Both the position numbers and the translations under genes were made by a program. A stretch of DNA of 64,000 nucleotides. It comes from Piscinibacter gummiphilus (GTDB taxonomy: Bacteria; Pseudomonadota; Gammaproteobacteria; Burkholderiales; Burkholderiaceae_C). Positions 24,554-33,460 of this stretch are shown here, piece after piece; the first letter of the stretch is position 1, and every line of letters starts with the position of its first letter. The DNA lies in NCBI RefSeq assembly GCF_002116905.1, contig NZ_CP015118.1, positions 4,030,001 to 4,094,000 of the forward strand. Reading direction: 5' to 3'. The notes beneath the pieces were generated by a model. It did no database searches and was not told the origin of the DNA. It worked only from the letters and a program-made list of their open reading frames with translations.

Positions 24554-25738
24554 TCAGTCGACCAGGGCCGCGTACACGAGCTCGCGGAACAGCTGGCGAT
24601 AGTGGTCACGGCGACCCGGCTGCTGGATCATCAGCTGCGCGTGCAGCTGCTCCTTCGGGTCGATGAAGAACGAGGTGCCCGCGAGGCCCGCCCAGAAGTA
24701 CTGGCCGGCCGAGCCCGCTCCCGCCGCCACGCCGTCCTGCAGGCGCACGGCGAAACCGAGGCCGAAGCCATGGCCCACGGGCAGCAGGTCGCCGCTCACG
24801 GGCAGCGCCCCCAGGTGGTCGGACGTCATCAGGCGCACCGTCTTCGGGCCCAGCAGGCGCACGCCACCGAGCTGGCCGCCCGACAGCATCATCTCCATGA
24901 ACCGCGCGTAGTCGGCCGCCGTGGACGCGAGGCCCGCGCCCCCCATCTCCTGGGCGCTGGGCGAGCGCACGTCGAACACGCTGACCGGCGCGCCCGAATC
25001 CGGGTCCTTCGCGAACGGCTCGGCGATGCGGTGGTGATTCGAGCCGTCGACGTGGAACGCCGTCTCGGTCATGCCGAGCGGCTCGAAGATGGCCTCGCGC
25101 AGGTGCTCGCCGAGCGAGCGGCCCGTGACCACCTCGACGAGGCGGCCCAGCACGTCGGTGGCGTGGCTGTAGGCCCAGGCGGTGCCGGGCTGGCGCAGCA
25201 GCGGCAACGCGGCCAGCGCCTGCGTGAAGTCGGCGTTGGTCTTGCCCCGGCCGAACAGGCCGGCCGCCGCGTACCGCTGGTGCAGCGGCGTGGCGCCCAT
25301 GAACTGGTAGGTGAAGCCGGCCGTGTGGCGCAGCAGGTCGTGCACCGTGATGGCGCGGCCGGCGGGAGCCGTCTCGAGCTGCCCTTCGTTCTCGACCAGC
25401 ACCTGCGGCGACGCGAACTCCGGCAGGTACATCGACACCGGCTGCGACAGCAGCAGGCGCCCCTCCTCGACCAGCATCATCACGGCCACCGAGACGACCG
25501 GCTTCGTCATCGAGTAGATGCGGAAGATGGCGTCCTTCGGCATCGGCACGTCCTGCCGCGGGTCGAGCCGGCCGTAGGCCTTGAAGTGGGCGACCTTGCC
25601 GCGGCGGGCGATCATCGCGACGGCCCCCGGCAGCTTCTGCCGCTCGATCTCGGCCTCGAGGGCGGCGTCGAGGCGGGCGAGCCGCTCGGGGCTGAGCCCC
25701 AACGATTCCGGCGGCGCGGCGGCAAGGAGGCTGGTCAT
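24554..25738 (-). CDS. Beta-lactamase-fold serine hydrolase (EstB/class C type)
   Basis: The 394-residue protein has the nucleophile motif S76-M-T-K79, a tyrosine motif 'YSHATD' and a C-terminal 'HGFGLGFAV' segment of class C beta-lactamase-fold esterases. There is no convincing signal peptide, so it is probably a cytoplasmic esterase rather than a true beta-lactamase. It is inserted between pcnB (43 bases upstream) and folK (nine bases downstream), which are usually neighbours in Burkholderiales. Confidence 0.9.
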   Translation of the reverse strand: MTSLLAAAPPESLGLSPERLARLDAALEAEIERQKLPGAVAMIARRGKVAHFKAYGRLDPRQDVPMPKDAIFRIYSMTKPVVSVAVMMLVEEGRLLLSQPVSMYLPEFASPQVLVENEGQLETAPAGRAITVHDLLRHTAGFTYQFMGATPLHQRYAAAGLFGRGKTNADFTQALAALPLLRQPGTAWAYSHATDVLGRLVEVVTGRSLGEHLREAIFEPLGMTETAFHVDGSNHHRIAEPFAKDPDSGAPVSVFDVRSPSAQEMGGAGLASTAADYARFMEMMLSGGQLGGVRLLGPKTVRLMTSDHLGALPVSGDLLPVGHGFGLGFAVRLQDGVAAGAGSAGQYFWAGLAGTSFFIDPKEQLHAQLMIQQPGRRDHYRQLFRELVYAALVD

Positions 25739-25781
25739 GTCGGTCGTGTCCCCGGGTGGTCGTTCTGTTGTTCTGGAAAGG

Positions 25782-27326
25782 TCAGGACGCTTCGGTGCCC
25801 GAACTGGAACCCGGGCCCGCCGGCTTGCGGCGGCGGCGACGGCGCTTGCGCGGGGCGTCGCTGCTGCCCTCGGCAGGCGGCAGGTCGTCCTCGTCGTCCT
25901 CCGCGGCGGCGGGCGCCGGCGCCGAGGCCTGGCGCGGCGCGCGGCGTTCGGTCTTGCGCACGTCCTGGATCATGTGCGGCCGGTCCTCGGGGTCGGCCAT
26001 CGAGAACTCCTCCCACCACGTGGCGAGGGCCGGGTCGATCTCGCCGGCGTCGGCGCGCAGCCGCAGGAAGTCGAAGCCGGCGCGGAAGCGCGTCTGCTCG
26101 ACGAGGGTCAGCGGGCCGTTGCCGGTGCGGCGCTCGAAGCGCGGCTGCATCAGCCAGATCTCGCGCATGTCGGCGCCGAGCTTGCCGCGGCCCGAGATGT
26201 CGCCGATGCGGGCATCGAACACCGCGTCCACCGCCTGCGTGAGCGCCGGGAACGGAGCTTCGCCCTTTTTCTTCAGGCGCTGCCAGCCGTCGAGCACGTC
26301 GTGCCACAGCATGCAGGCGAGCATGAAGCTCGGCGCCACGGGCTTGCCTTCGCCCACGCGGCGGTCGGTGTCGGCCAGCGCGGCGTTCACGAACTTCGCG
26401 CGGTCGGGGTGTTTCGCACCGTTCTCGATCACGAGATCGAGGATCGGGAAGAAGCCCTGCCCGCCACCGGCCAGGCCCTGCTTCTTCAGCTCCTCGATGC
26501 TGGCGAGCGCGTGGCCCGTCTGCAGCAGCTTGATCATCTCGTCGAAGGTGCGCGACGCGGGCACGCTGTGCAGCAGCGAGGCCATCTCGCGGATGGGCGC
26601 CTTCGTCTTCGCCTCGATGGTGAAGCCGAGCTTCGCGGCGAAACGCACCACGCGGATGATGCGCACCGGGTCCTCGCGGTAGCGCGTGGCCGGGTCGCCG
26701 ATCATGCGCAGCACCTTCTTCTTCGCGTCCTTGATGCCACCGTGGTAGTCGACGACGATCTGGCGCTGCGGGTCGTAGTACATCGCGTTGACGGTGAAGT
26801 CGCGGCGCGCGGCGTCCTCGATCTGCGGGCCCCACACGTTGTCGCGCAGCACGCGGCCGGCGGCGTCCACCACGTGGGTCTTGCCCGCGAGCTCGCTCTT
26901 CGACGTCTTCTCGTTGCCCGAGACCTGCTCGGCCGCGGAAGCGTCCATCACCGCGCGGAACGTGGAGACCTCGATCACCTCGTGCTCGCGGCCGCGGCCG
27001 TACACCACGTGCACGATGCGGAAGCGCCGGCCGATGATGAACGCGCGCCGGAACAGGCCCTTGACCTGCTCGGGCGTGGCGTTCGTGGCCACGTCGAAGT
27101 CCTTCGGCCGCAGGCCCACCAGCAGGTCGCGCACCGCGCCGCCCACGATGTAGGCCTCGTAGCCGGCGTCGGACAGGGTCTTGACCACCCGGATCGCGTT
27201 GTCGTCCACGAGCCCGAGGTCGATGGCGTGTTCGCTCGCCGGCACCTCGACCCGCTTGCCCTGGGCGGACTTGCGGGCCGTCGCGGCGGGCTTGCCGAGC
27301 AGCTTGTCGATGAGTTTCTTGATCAT
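25782..27326 (-). CDS. pcnB: Poly(A) polymerase I
   Basis: The 514-residue nucleotidyltransferase has 'YIVGGAVRDLLVGLRPKDFDV' with GG at 62-63 and the metal site D76-F-D78. The 'RRFRIVHV' segment and 'DPVRIIRVVRFAAKLGF' (the helical RNA-binding neck) follow. The C-terminus is a basic, low-complexity tail with six consecutive arginines. It adds poly(A) tails that promote RNA decay. It overlaps the HAD gene by four bases. Confidence 0.95.
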   Translation of the reverse strand: MIKKLIDKLLGKPAATARKSAQGKRVEVPASEHAIDLGLVDDNAIRVVKTLSDAGYEAYIVGGAVRDLLVGLRPKDFDVATNATPEQVKGLFRRAFIIGRRFRIVHVVYGRGREHEVIEVSTFRAVMDASAAEQVSGNEKTSKSELAGKTHVVDAAGRVLRDNVWGPQIEDAARRDFTVNAMYYDPQRQIVVDYHGGIKDAKKKVLRMIGDPATRYREDPVRIIRVVRFAAKLGFTIEAKTKAPIREMASLLHSVPASRTFDEMIKLLQTGHALASIEELKKQGLAGGGQGFFPILDLVIENGAKHPDRAKFVNAALADTDRRVGEGKPVAPSFMLACMLWHDVLDGWQRLKKKGEAPFPALTQAVDAVFDARIGDISGRGKLGADMREIWLMQPRFERRTGNGPLTLVEQTRFRAGFDFLRLRADAGEIDPALATWWEEFSMADPEDRPHMIQDVRKTERRAPRQASAPAPAAAEDDEDDLPPAEGSSDAPRKRRRRRRKPAGPGSSSGTEAS

Positions 27327-27997
27327 GGGAACAACTTGAGGATGGGCCAGCCGCGTTCGCGCGCGATGGTCTCGAGCGACGGCGCCGGGTTGGTGGCGAC
27401 CGGGTCGGTGGCCTGCTCCATCAGGGGCAGGTCGTTGGCCGAGTCGCTGTACATGTGGATGCGGCCGAAGCTTTCGTACGACAGCCCCATGCCGGTCAGC
27501 CACTCGGCGGTGCGCGTGACCTTGCCCTCGCGGAACGACGGCGTGCCCGCGATGCGGCCGGTGACCTTGCCCGACGCGTCGCGTTCGAGGTTCACCGCGA
27601 GCAGGTGGTCGATGCCGAAGGCCTTCGCGATCGGGCCGGTGACGAACTCGTTGGTGGCCGTGACGAGCGCGACGAGGTCCCCCTGCGCCTGGTGCTTGCG
27701 CACGAGGTCCACCGCGACGGGGTGGATGGCGGGGAGGATGTCCTCGTTCATGAAACGGTCGTGGGCCGCGGCCAGCTCTGCGGCGGAGCGGTCGCGCCAC
27801 GGCGCGGTGCAGTACGCGATGTACTCGTGGATGTCGAGGGTGCCGGCCTGGTACTTCGCGTAGAAGGCGTTGTTGCCGGCCCGGTACGACTCGGCGTCCA
27901 CCCAGCCCTGCCGGATCACGAACTCGCCCCAGGTGTGGTCGGAGTCGAGCGGCAGCAGCGTGTGGTCGAGGTCGAACAGGCAGAGATTCTTCGTCAT
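27323..27997 (-). CDS. HAD-IB family hydrolase (phosphoserine-phosphatase-like)
   Basis: The 224-residue protein has HAD motif I 'LFDLDHTLL' (D-x-D), motif II 'LVTATN' and motif III-IV 'KVTRTAEWL...MYSDSANDLPL'. Members dephosphorylate small phosphorylated metabolites, phosphoserine-like or histidinol phosphate. It overlaps hda and pcnB by four bases on each side, so translation of the three is coupled. Confidence 0.92.
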   Translation of the reverse strand: MTKNLCLFDLDHTLLPLDSDHTWGEFVIRQGWVDAESYRAGNNAFYAKYQAGTLDIHEYIAYCTAPWRDRSAAELAAAHDRFMNEDILPAIHPVAVDLVRKHQAQGDLVALVTATNEFVTGPIAKAFGIDHLLAVNLERDASGKVTGRIAGTPSFREGKVTRTAEWLTGMGLSYESFGRIHMYSDSANDLPLMEQATDPVATNPAPSLETIARERGWPILKLFP

Positions 27998-28662
27998 GGA
28001 CCCTCTTCGGTCAGCATTTGCTTGAGCAGTGGAACGGTGATGGCCCGCTTGTGCACCAGCGCGAACTCGTCGAGCCGGTCCAGCAGCGCCATCAGGTGCT
28101 TGAGGTCGCGGGCGAAATGGGTCAGCAGGTAGTCCATCACGTCGTCGGACAGGAACAGGCCGCGGCGGTCGGCCTCGCGGCGCAGCGCGGCCCGGGCCTC
28201 GGGCTCGGACAGCGGCTGGATCGCGAACACGTGGCCCCAGCCGAGGCGGGTGCGCAGGTCGTCGCGCACGGGCAGGTCCACCGGGGGCATGGGCGCGGCG
28301 CCCAGCACGGGCACGCCGTGCGTGGTGGCCTCGATGAACAGCGCGAAGGCGGCGTGCTGGTGGGCATCGTCGAACTGGTCGCAGTTGTCGAGCACCACGA
28401 GCTGGCCGGCGTCTTCCACGTGCCAGGGCACCGGCTGGTGGGCGTCGAACCAGACCACCCGGCCGCCCTGCTGCTGCACGAGGTTGGCGGTGGCGTGAAG
28501 CAGGTGGGTCTTGCCGACGCCGGACGGGCCCCAGAGGAACACCGGCGCGGACTGGTGCATGACCTGGCGCAGATGGGCGACGGCGTGGGCGTTCGCCCCC
28601 GCCACGAAACTGTCGAAGGACCGTGCGGGCTCGGTGGCGATGTCGAGCGGGAGTTGGCGCAT
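27994..28662 (-). CDS. hda: DnaA regulatory inactivator Hda
   Basis: The 222-residue AAA+ protein begins with the clamp-binding-like N-terminus 'MRQLPLDI'. It has 'FDSFVAGANA', Walker A 'GPSGVGKT', 'LVVLDNCDQF' (Walker B region), sensor 1 'GAAPMPPVDL' and sensor 2 'ARDLKHLMALLDRLD'. It binds the sliding clamp and stimulates DnaA-ATP hydrolysis. The ATG at 28662 is used; an upstream in-frame extension is not typical. It is first in a seven-gene operon. Confidence 0.93.
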   Translation of the reverse strand: MRQLPLDIATEPARSFDSFVAGANAHAVAHLRQVMHQSAPVFLWGPSGVGKTHLLHATANLVQQQGGRVVWFDAHQPVPWHVEDAGQLVVLDNCDQFDDAHQHAAFALFIEATTHGVPVLGAAPMPPVDLPVRDDLRTRLGWGHVFAIQPLSEPEARAALRREADRRGLFLSDDVMDYLLTHFARDLKHLMALLDRLDEFALVHKRAITVPLLKQMLTEEGP

Positions 28663-28781
28663 CCGGGGTGAAAAAGGGGTTCGGTTGTTCTCCGCGGGCG
28701 GCCGCGTGGGCATCTTCCCGGGGGACCCATTGTCGGGCGGGTCCGGACCGAATTCTAAAGGGAGCGCCCCGGGGCCGCCCC

Positions 28782-29651
28782 TCAATGCAACCGATCGGGC
28801 CCCTCCGGGCCCAGTTCGCTCAGCCGGACGCTGATCGCGGCGCGGTCCACCGCCTCCCGGGCGTGGAGCAGGTAGGCGCCCAGGTCCTTGCGGGCGGCCT
28901 CGCGGTTGCCCAGCTCGGCGTGGGCCAGGCCGCGGTCGCGGCGCTCCTCCCAGTTCTGGGGCAGCAGCACCACCAGGCGATCGAGCACGGCCACCAGCCG
29001 CGCCCAGTCGCCGGCGCTGCGGTGGATCTCCTTCAGGTTGCGCAGCATGCGGGCCAGCACGTCGCGCGGCTCGGCCGCCTGCAGGAACAGGCCGAGCGGC
29101 ATCTCGAAGTCGCCCTCGAGCCCGTGGCTGCGGCGGTACGGCACCAGCAGCTCATCGAGCTGCTCGCGGGAGAGCGACTGCCCGCTGAACGGGTCGATCA
29201 CCACCTCGCCCTCGGGCATGTGCAGCTTCACGAGGAAGTGCCCGGGGAAGGACACGCCGCAGGCGTTCAGGCCGATCTCGTTGGCGAGTTCGATGTAGAG
29301 CACGGCGAGCGTGATCGGAATGCCCCGGCGGGTGCGCAGCACCGTGCTCAGCAGGCTGTTGCCCGGGTCGTAGTAGTCGTTGACGTTGCCGGCGAACCCC
29401 AGCTCCTGGAAGAAGTAGCGGTTCAGGCGGCGCAGGCGCTGCAGCGGCACGGCGTCGGCCGGGACGCGGCGGCGGAGCTGGTCGGCCAGGGTGTCGACCT
29501 CGCCGAGCAAGGCCTGCAGGTCGATGTCGGGGTGTTCGTCCTGGCAGAGGCTGGCGGCGGCTTCCAGCAGCGACAGCGAGGCGTCGTCGGCCACCAGCGC
29601 GGAAAAATACTCCAGGGCCGTGGGCGGCTCGAGACTCAGTCGATGGGACAT
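28782..29651 (-). CDS. SirB1-family transglutaminase-like/TPR protein
   Basis: The 289-residue product contains 'GFAGNVNDYYDPGNSLLSTVL', 'RRGIPITLAVLYIELANEIGL' and 'GVSFPGHFLVKL', signatures of the SirB1/UPF0162 family with a transglutaminase-like fold. The C-terminal region of about 70 residues has TPR-like helices ('NWEERRDRGLAHAELGN'). Function is unknown. A GTG two codons upstream (29657) is an alternative start. It lies 46 bases after murJ and is probably co-transcribed with it. Confidence 0.88.
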   Translation of the reverse strand: MSHRLSLEPPTALEYFSALVADDASLSLLEAAASLCQDEHPDIDLQALLGEVDTLADQLRRRVPADAVPLQRLRRLNRYFFQELGFAGNVNDYYDPGNSLLSTVLRTRRGIPITLAVLYIELANEIGLNACGVSFPGHFLVKLHMPEGEVVIDPFSGQSLSREQLDELLVPYRRSHGLEGDFEMPLGLFLQAAEPRDVLARMLRNLKEIHRSAGDWARLVAVLDRLVVLLPQNWEERRDRGLAHAELGNREAARKDLGAYLLHAREAVDRAAISVRLSELGPEGPDRLH

Positions 29652-29697
29652 GGGCACAGTCTAAATCCAGTCGCGGCCCCTCGCCGGCCGGCGGGAC

Positions 29698-31257
29698 TCA
29701 GCCCCTGCGGACGAACTGTTTCAGGTTCAGCCCCATCGCGAGCAGGCTGCCGAAGTACAGCACGGCGGAGCCCCCGAGCAGCAGCACGAGCCAGCCGACG
29801 CGGGTCCAGCCCGGCAGGCCCACCCAGTCGACGTGGTGGGCACCCCAGGCGAGCAGCCCGGTCAGGAGCCCGGTGGCCACCACCACCTTCAGGCCGAAGC
29901 CGCCCCACCCCGCCGCGGGCACGTAGGCCCCGCTGCGGCGCAGGCCGATGAACAGCCACGCGGCGTTCACGAGGGCCCCGAGGCCGATGGACAGCGCAAG
30001 ACCCGCGTGCTGCAGCGACGGCACGAAGAACCAGAAGACCGCGTTGAGCACCTGGGTCAGCACCAGCACGGCCACGGCGATGCGCACCGGGGTGCGGATG
30101 TCCTGGCGGGCATAGAAGCCGGGGGCGAGGATCTTGATCGCGATGAGCCCCATCAGCCCCACGCCGTAGCCCTGCAGCGCCCGCACGGTCTGGGCGACGT
30201 CGGCCGCGGTGAAGGCTCCCCGGTGGAACAGCACGGCGACCAGGGCCTCGGGAAACACCAGCAGCGCCACCGCGCACGGCAGTGCGAGCATCACCACGAG
30301 GCGAAGACCCCAGTCGAGCAGGGCCGAGTACGACGCGGTGTCGCCCCGTCCCTGGGCGCTCGAGAGTTGCGGGATCAGCACGACACCCAGCGCCACGCCC
30401 AGCAACGCCGTCGGGAACTCCATCAGGCGGTCGGCATACCCGAGCCACGAGATCGCCCCCACGCCCAGGTGCGACGCGAGCTGCGTGTTGATGAAGAGCG
30501 AGAGCTGCGCCACCGACACCCCGATCAGCGCCGGGGCCATCTGGCGCAGCACCTTGTGCACGCCCGGGTGGTTCCAGGCCGCGCGGATCGCGGCCGGACC
30601 GAGGCCGATGCGGGGCAGTTGCCCGATGGCCACGAGCGCGGGCACCTGCACCGCGAGCTGCAGCACGCCGCCGAGCATCACCCCGACGGCCAGCGAGTAG
30701 ATGGGCTGGACGCCCCAGCGCGCGAACACGGGGGCGAGCCCCCACGCGCAGGCGATCAGCGAGAGGTTGAGCAACACGGGCGCGGCCGCCGGCACCGCGA
30801 AGTGCTTCCAGGTGTTGAGGATGCCCGCGGCCAGCGCCACGAGGGAGATGAAGCCGATGTACGGAAACATCAGGCGGGTCATCAGCACCGCGTCGTCGAA
30901 CTTCTCGAGGCCGGAGGCCAGCAGCCACACGACGGCCGGGGCCGCGAGGATGCCCACCACGCAGGTCAGGAACAGGGCCCACGCGAGGATGGTGGCCACC
31001 GCGTCGATCAGGCGGCGGGTGGTCTCGTCGCCCTCGGTGACGCGCGTCTGCCCGAGGATGGGCACGAAGGCCTGCGCGAAAGCCCCTTCGCCGAAGAGGC
31101 GGCGCAGCATGTTGGGGATGCGGAAGGCGGCGTTGTACGCGTCCGTCCAGGCGCCCGCGCCGAACATCGACGCGATCATCAGCTGGCTGGCGAGGCCCGT
31201 GACCCGGGAGCAGAGGGTGAGCAGGGAGACGGTGGACGCGGCCCGGAGCAGGTTCAT
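29698..31257 (-). CDS. murJ: Lipid II flippase MurJ
   Basis: The 519-residue membrane protein of the MOP superfamily has the N-terminal 'STVSLLTLCSRVTGLASQLMIA' and 'GAGAWTDAYNAAFRIPNMLRRLFGEGAFAQAF', diagnostic of MurJ/MviN, and about 14 hydrophobic segments. It moves lipid II across the inner membrane for peptidoglycan synthesis. It is divergent from rpsT, as is usual in betaproteobacteria. Confidence 0.96.
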   Translation of the reverse strand: MNLLRAASTVSLLTLCSRVTGLASQLMIASMFGAGAWTDAYNAAFRIPNMLRRLFGEGAFAQAFVPILGQTRVTEGDETTRRLIDAVATILAWALFLTCVVGILAAPAVVWLLASGLEKFDDAVLMTRLMFPYIGFISLVALAAGILNTWKHFAVPAAAPVLLNLSLIACAWGLAPVFARWGVQPIYSLAVGVMLGGVLQLAVQVPALVAIGQLPRIGLGPAAIRAAWNHPGVHKVLRQMAPALIGVSVAQLSLFINTQLASHLGVGAISWLGYADRLMEFPTALLGVALGVVLIPQLSSAQGRGDTASYSALLDWGLRLVVMLALPCAVALLVFPEALVAVLFHRGAFTAADVAQTVRALQGYGVGLMGLIAIKILAPGFYARQDIRTPVRIAVAVLVLTQVLNAVFWFFVPSLQHAGLALSIGLGALVNAAWLFIGLRRSGAYVPAAGWGGFGLKVVVATGLLTGLLAWGAHHVDWVGLPGWTRVGWLVLLLGGSAVLYFGSLLAMGLNLKQFVRRG

Positions 31258-31323
31258 GGGGATGTTCTTGGGCCCGGAAAAGGGGCGAATTATAGGGAGC
31301 CGAAGCCCGCGTGATATTGCAGT

Positions 31324-31353
31324 TTGTCTTATGCCCGAAGCGAATGCTATACT
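31324..31353 (+). promoter_or_regulatory. Sigma-70 promoter of rpsT
   Basis: TTGTCT (31324-31329) and TATACT (31348-31353) are separated by 18 bases, with a TGC just before the -10. The predicted leader to rpsT is about 28 bases. Its position in the short murJ-rpsT divergent gap supports it. Confidence 0.75.
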
Positions 31354-31387
31354 GGCGGACTTCATACCACCTGGGTACAGCTAAAGC

Positions 31388-31684
31388 ATGGCAACCGCTT
31401 CCAAAGCTAAGAAAAAGACTGTCCGCATCGCGTCTGGCCTCAAGCGCGTTCGGCAAGATGTGAAACTGAACGCCGCCAACACGGCCCTGCGTTCGAAGTT
31501 CCGCACCGTCATCAAGAATGTCCAGAAGGCTGTGGCCGCCGGCGACAAAGCCAAGGCCACGGAACTCTTCCAATCCGCCCAGAGCGTGATCGACTCGGTC
31601 GCCGACAAGGGTCTGTTCCACAAGAACAAGGCAGCTCGCCACAAGAGCCGCCTGTCCGCCAAGGTCAAGGCTCTCGCGGCCTGA
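31388..31684 (+). CDS. rpsT: 30S ribosomal protein S20
   Basis: The 98-residue lysine-rich protein starts 'MATASKAKKKTVRIASGLKR' and ends 'GLFHKNKAARHKSRLSAKVKAL', typical of S20. It is monocistronic with its own promoter and terminator. Confidence 0.98.
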   Translation: MATASKAKKKTVRIASGLKRVRQDVKLNAANTALRSKFRTVIKNVQKAVAAGDKAKATELFQSAQSVIDSVADKGLFHKNKAARHKSRLSAKVKALAA

Positions 31685-31709
31685 TCGAATACCAGGTGGT
31701 AGAAGCTCC

Positions 31710-31738
31710 AAGGCCCGCTCCGGCGGGCCTTGTTGTTT
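31710..31738 (+). terminator. Intrinsic terminator after rpsT
   Basis: AAGGCCCGC (31710-31718) pairs with GCGGGCCTT (31723-31731) across a four-base loop, followed by TGTTGTTT. It lies 25 bases after the rpsT stop. Confidence 0.9.
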
Positions 31739-31742
31739 GAAT

Positions 31743-31765
31743 GAAGCCCGCGTCCAGCGGGCTTC
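31743..31765 (+). terminator. Second hairpin after rpsT
   Basis: GAAGCCCGC (31743-31751) pairs with GCGGGCTTC (31757-31765) with a five-base loop, 11 bases beyond the first hairpin. It lacks a T run, so it is a backup terminator or an RNA 3'-end structure. Confidence 0.55.
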
Positions 31766-31778
31766 GTCACGTCTGGCG

Positions 31779-31792
31779 TGCACCAAGGTGCA
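31779..31792. promoter_or_regulatory. Palindrome TGCACC-AA-GGTGCA upstream of the DUF1254 gene
   Basis: The 14-base sequence TGCACCAAGGTGCA has perfect 6-base arms with an AA centre. The same element in the other orientation (TGCACCTTGGTGCA) lies at 52051 upstream of the giant adhesin gene. It is 64 bases before the ATG at 31856. The arms resemble NtrC half-sites, but the spacing is too short for a standard NtrC site. Confidence 0.4.
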
Positions 31793-31855
31793 ATGGTGAC
31801 CTTGAACCCTGATCGATAGGATCGGCCCGACCCGCTCATCCTCCAGGAGCTTCGC

Positions 31856-32869
31856 ATGCGCACCCCATGGATCGCCGGCCTCGCCGCCGCCCTCGCCCTC
31901 CCTGCGTTCGCCCAGCCAGCACCACAGAAGGTCGACGTCGACAACTTCGTCCGGGCCGAGTCGGACATGTACATCGGCAACATGGCGAAGGAAGGCGGAC
32001 TCGGCAAGCTGCTGCACCGGCGCCAACCCGCTTCGATCGACAACCAGACGGTGATCCGCCTGAACCGGGACACCCTCTACACCTTCGCCGTCTTCGACCT
32101 CGACGCAGGGCCCGTGGAGATCACGATGCCGGACGCGGGTGGGCGATTCATGTCGCTGCAGGTGGTCAATCAGGACCACTACACCCCCGCTGTCTACTAC
32201 GGCGCAGGCCGCCGGCAGCTGACCCGGGAGAACGTCGGCACCCGCTACGTGGTCGCGGGCATCCGTACGCTGGTGAATCCGGCGGATCCGAAGGACATCG
32301 CCGAGGTGCACGCGCTGCAGGACCGGATCACCGTGTCGCAGAAGGCGACCGGCTCGCTCGACATGCCCGCCTGGGACGCCGGGAGCCACAAGAAGGTGCG
32401 CGACGCTCTGCTCTCGCTCGCCGCGACGCAGCCCGACTTCCGGGAGGCCTTCGGCACCCGCGAAGCGGTGAACCCCATCCACCACCTGCTGGGCACGGCC
32501 GCCGGCTGGGGCGGGAACCCCGACAAGGATGCGGTCTACCTGAGCGTCACGCCCGAGCGCAACGACGGCCGCACGGTGTACCGCCTCGACGTGAAGGACG
32601 TGCCGGTGGACGGCTTCTGGTCCGTGAGCGTCTACAACGCGAAGGGCTACTACGAGAAGAATGCCGCGGGGGCCTACACCGTCAACAACATCACCGCGAA
32701 GAAGGCGGCGGACGGCAGCGTGCCCATCCAGTTCGGCGGGTGCGACGGCAAGGTGGCCAACTGCATCCCGACGGTGGACGGGTGGAACTACACGGTGCGC
32801 CTGTACCGGCCGAAGCAGGCCGTTCTCGACAAGCAGTGGCAGTTCCCCGCGCCCCGGCCCGTGAACTGA
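31856..32869 (+). CDS. Exported DUF1254/DUF1214-domain protein
   Basis: The 337-residue product begins with a signal peptide ('IAGLAAALALPAFAQP', cleavage after AFA). It has a DUF1254-like part ('VIRLNRDTLYTFAVFDLDAG') and a C-terminal DUF1214 part ('VPVDGFWSVSVYNAKGYYEKN'). These periplasmic proteins have no established activity. An AGGAGCTT ribosome site precedes the ATG. It is convergent with the DUF3579 gene, 13 bases between stops. Confidence 0.88.
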   Translation: MRTPWIAGLAAALALPAFAQPAPQKVDVDNFVRAESDMYIGNMAKEGGLGKLLHRRQPASIDNQTVIRLNRDTLYTFAVFDLDAGPVEITMPDAGGRFMSLQVVNQDHYTPAVYYGAGRRQLTRENVGTRYVVAGIRTLVNPADPKDIAEVHALQDRITVSQKATGSLDMPAWDAGSHKKVRDALLSLAATQPDFREAFGTREAVNPIHHLLGTAAGWGGNPDKDAVYLSVTPERNDGRTVYRLDVKDVPVDGFWSVSVYNAKGYYEKNAAGAYTVNNITAKKAADGSVPIQFGGCDGKVANCIPTVDGWNYTVRLYRPKQAVLDKQWQFPAPRPVN

Positions 32870-32882
32870 GCCGGCGGAAGGG

Positions 32883-33221
32883 TCAGCCCGCCTTGGGCCG
32901 CTCGGAGCCGGTCTCGGGCAGCAGGCAGGCCTCGGCGACCTGCAGGTTGTTGTCGCGGGCGAAGTTCATCACGAAGTCCCACGCCATGAGTTCGACGTCA
33001 CGCAGTGCCTCGTTGACGATGACACACTTCACGCCGTTGATGACACGGGGAACGCAGTAAGGCGAATAACCGATGAAGGCGCCGATGCCGCCCCCCGACC
33101 CTTCGGGGCGGAAGCACGACATGGCACCGGCGAGCCGCTCCGCCCAATCGCTGGGTCGGAAAACACGGCCGTCCTGGGTCACGCCTTGGATGAAGACTTC
33201 GCGGGGTTTGGCAGAGCTCAT
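32883..33221 (-). CDS. DUF3579 protein
   Basis: The 112-residue protein has the conserved 'FIQGVTQDGRVFRPSDWAERL', 'YSPYCVPRVINGVKCVIVN' and 'VMNFARDNNLQV' segments of DUF3579, a family largely confined to betaproteobacteria. It typically sits next to argD-argF and rpsT, as here. Function is unknown. It is divergent from argD across a 239-base region. Confidence 0.9.
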   Translation of the reverse strand: MSSAKPREVFIQGVTQDGRVFRPSDWAERLAGAMSCFRPEGSGGGIGAFIGYSPYCVPRVINGVKCVIVNEALRDVELMAWDFVMNFARDNNLQVAEACLLPETGSERPKAG

Positions 33222-33397
33222 GCAATGGCTGGTGGAGGAATTGTGTTCCAGCCCGCATTGTCGCCGGGTTTGTGCTGCACAGCAGCACCCAACCGCGGGT
33301 ACCCTGCTGAATCACACGCACATTTTTTATCGGCGATGACAACGATGCATCTCCGCACCCCAACGCAGTGCATGTCGTAACGGGCATGACTGCCCCT

Positions 33398-33440
33398 TAG
33401 AATGAAAAATCTCCCGGGGCCCTCGAAGGGCCCCGGCCGT
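33398..33440 (+). promoter_or_regulatory. argD leader: -10 TAGAAT followed by a strong GC hairpin
   Basis: TAGAAT (33398-33403) is a likely -10 without a clear -35. The leader immediately after it can fold into a perfect nine-pair stem, CCGGGGCCC (33414-33422) with GGGCCCCGG (33428-33436), loop TCGAA. It is followed by CCGTTTTCTTT and then the argD start at 33461. The shape is that of an intrinsic terminator inside the leader, so attenuation of argD-argF or a short leader RNA is possible. Confidence 0.5.
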
Positions 33441-33460
33441 TTTCTTTGGAGCCCTCTGCC

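Noticed and set aside
24554..25738. Beta-lactamase resistance gene
   Set aside because: The SxxK motif and fold are shared by many esterases. There is no export signal, and the gene sits in a housekeeping operon.
31779..31792. NtrC binding site
   Set aside because: The arms resemble NtrC half-sites, but the two-base centre is too short and no sigma-54 promoter (GG-N10-GC) was seen downstream.
33327..33334. Sigma-28 promoter (GCCGATAA on the minus strand) for the DUF3579 gene
   Set aside because: There is no -35 element and no motility link for DUF3579. It was kept only as a warning that this 8-mer can occur by chance.
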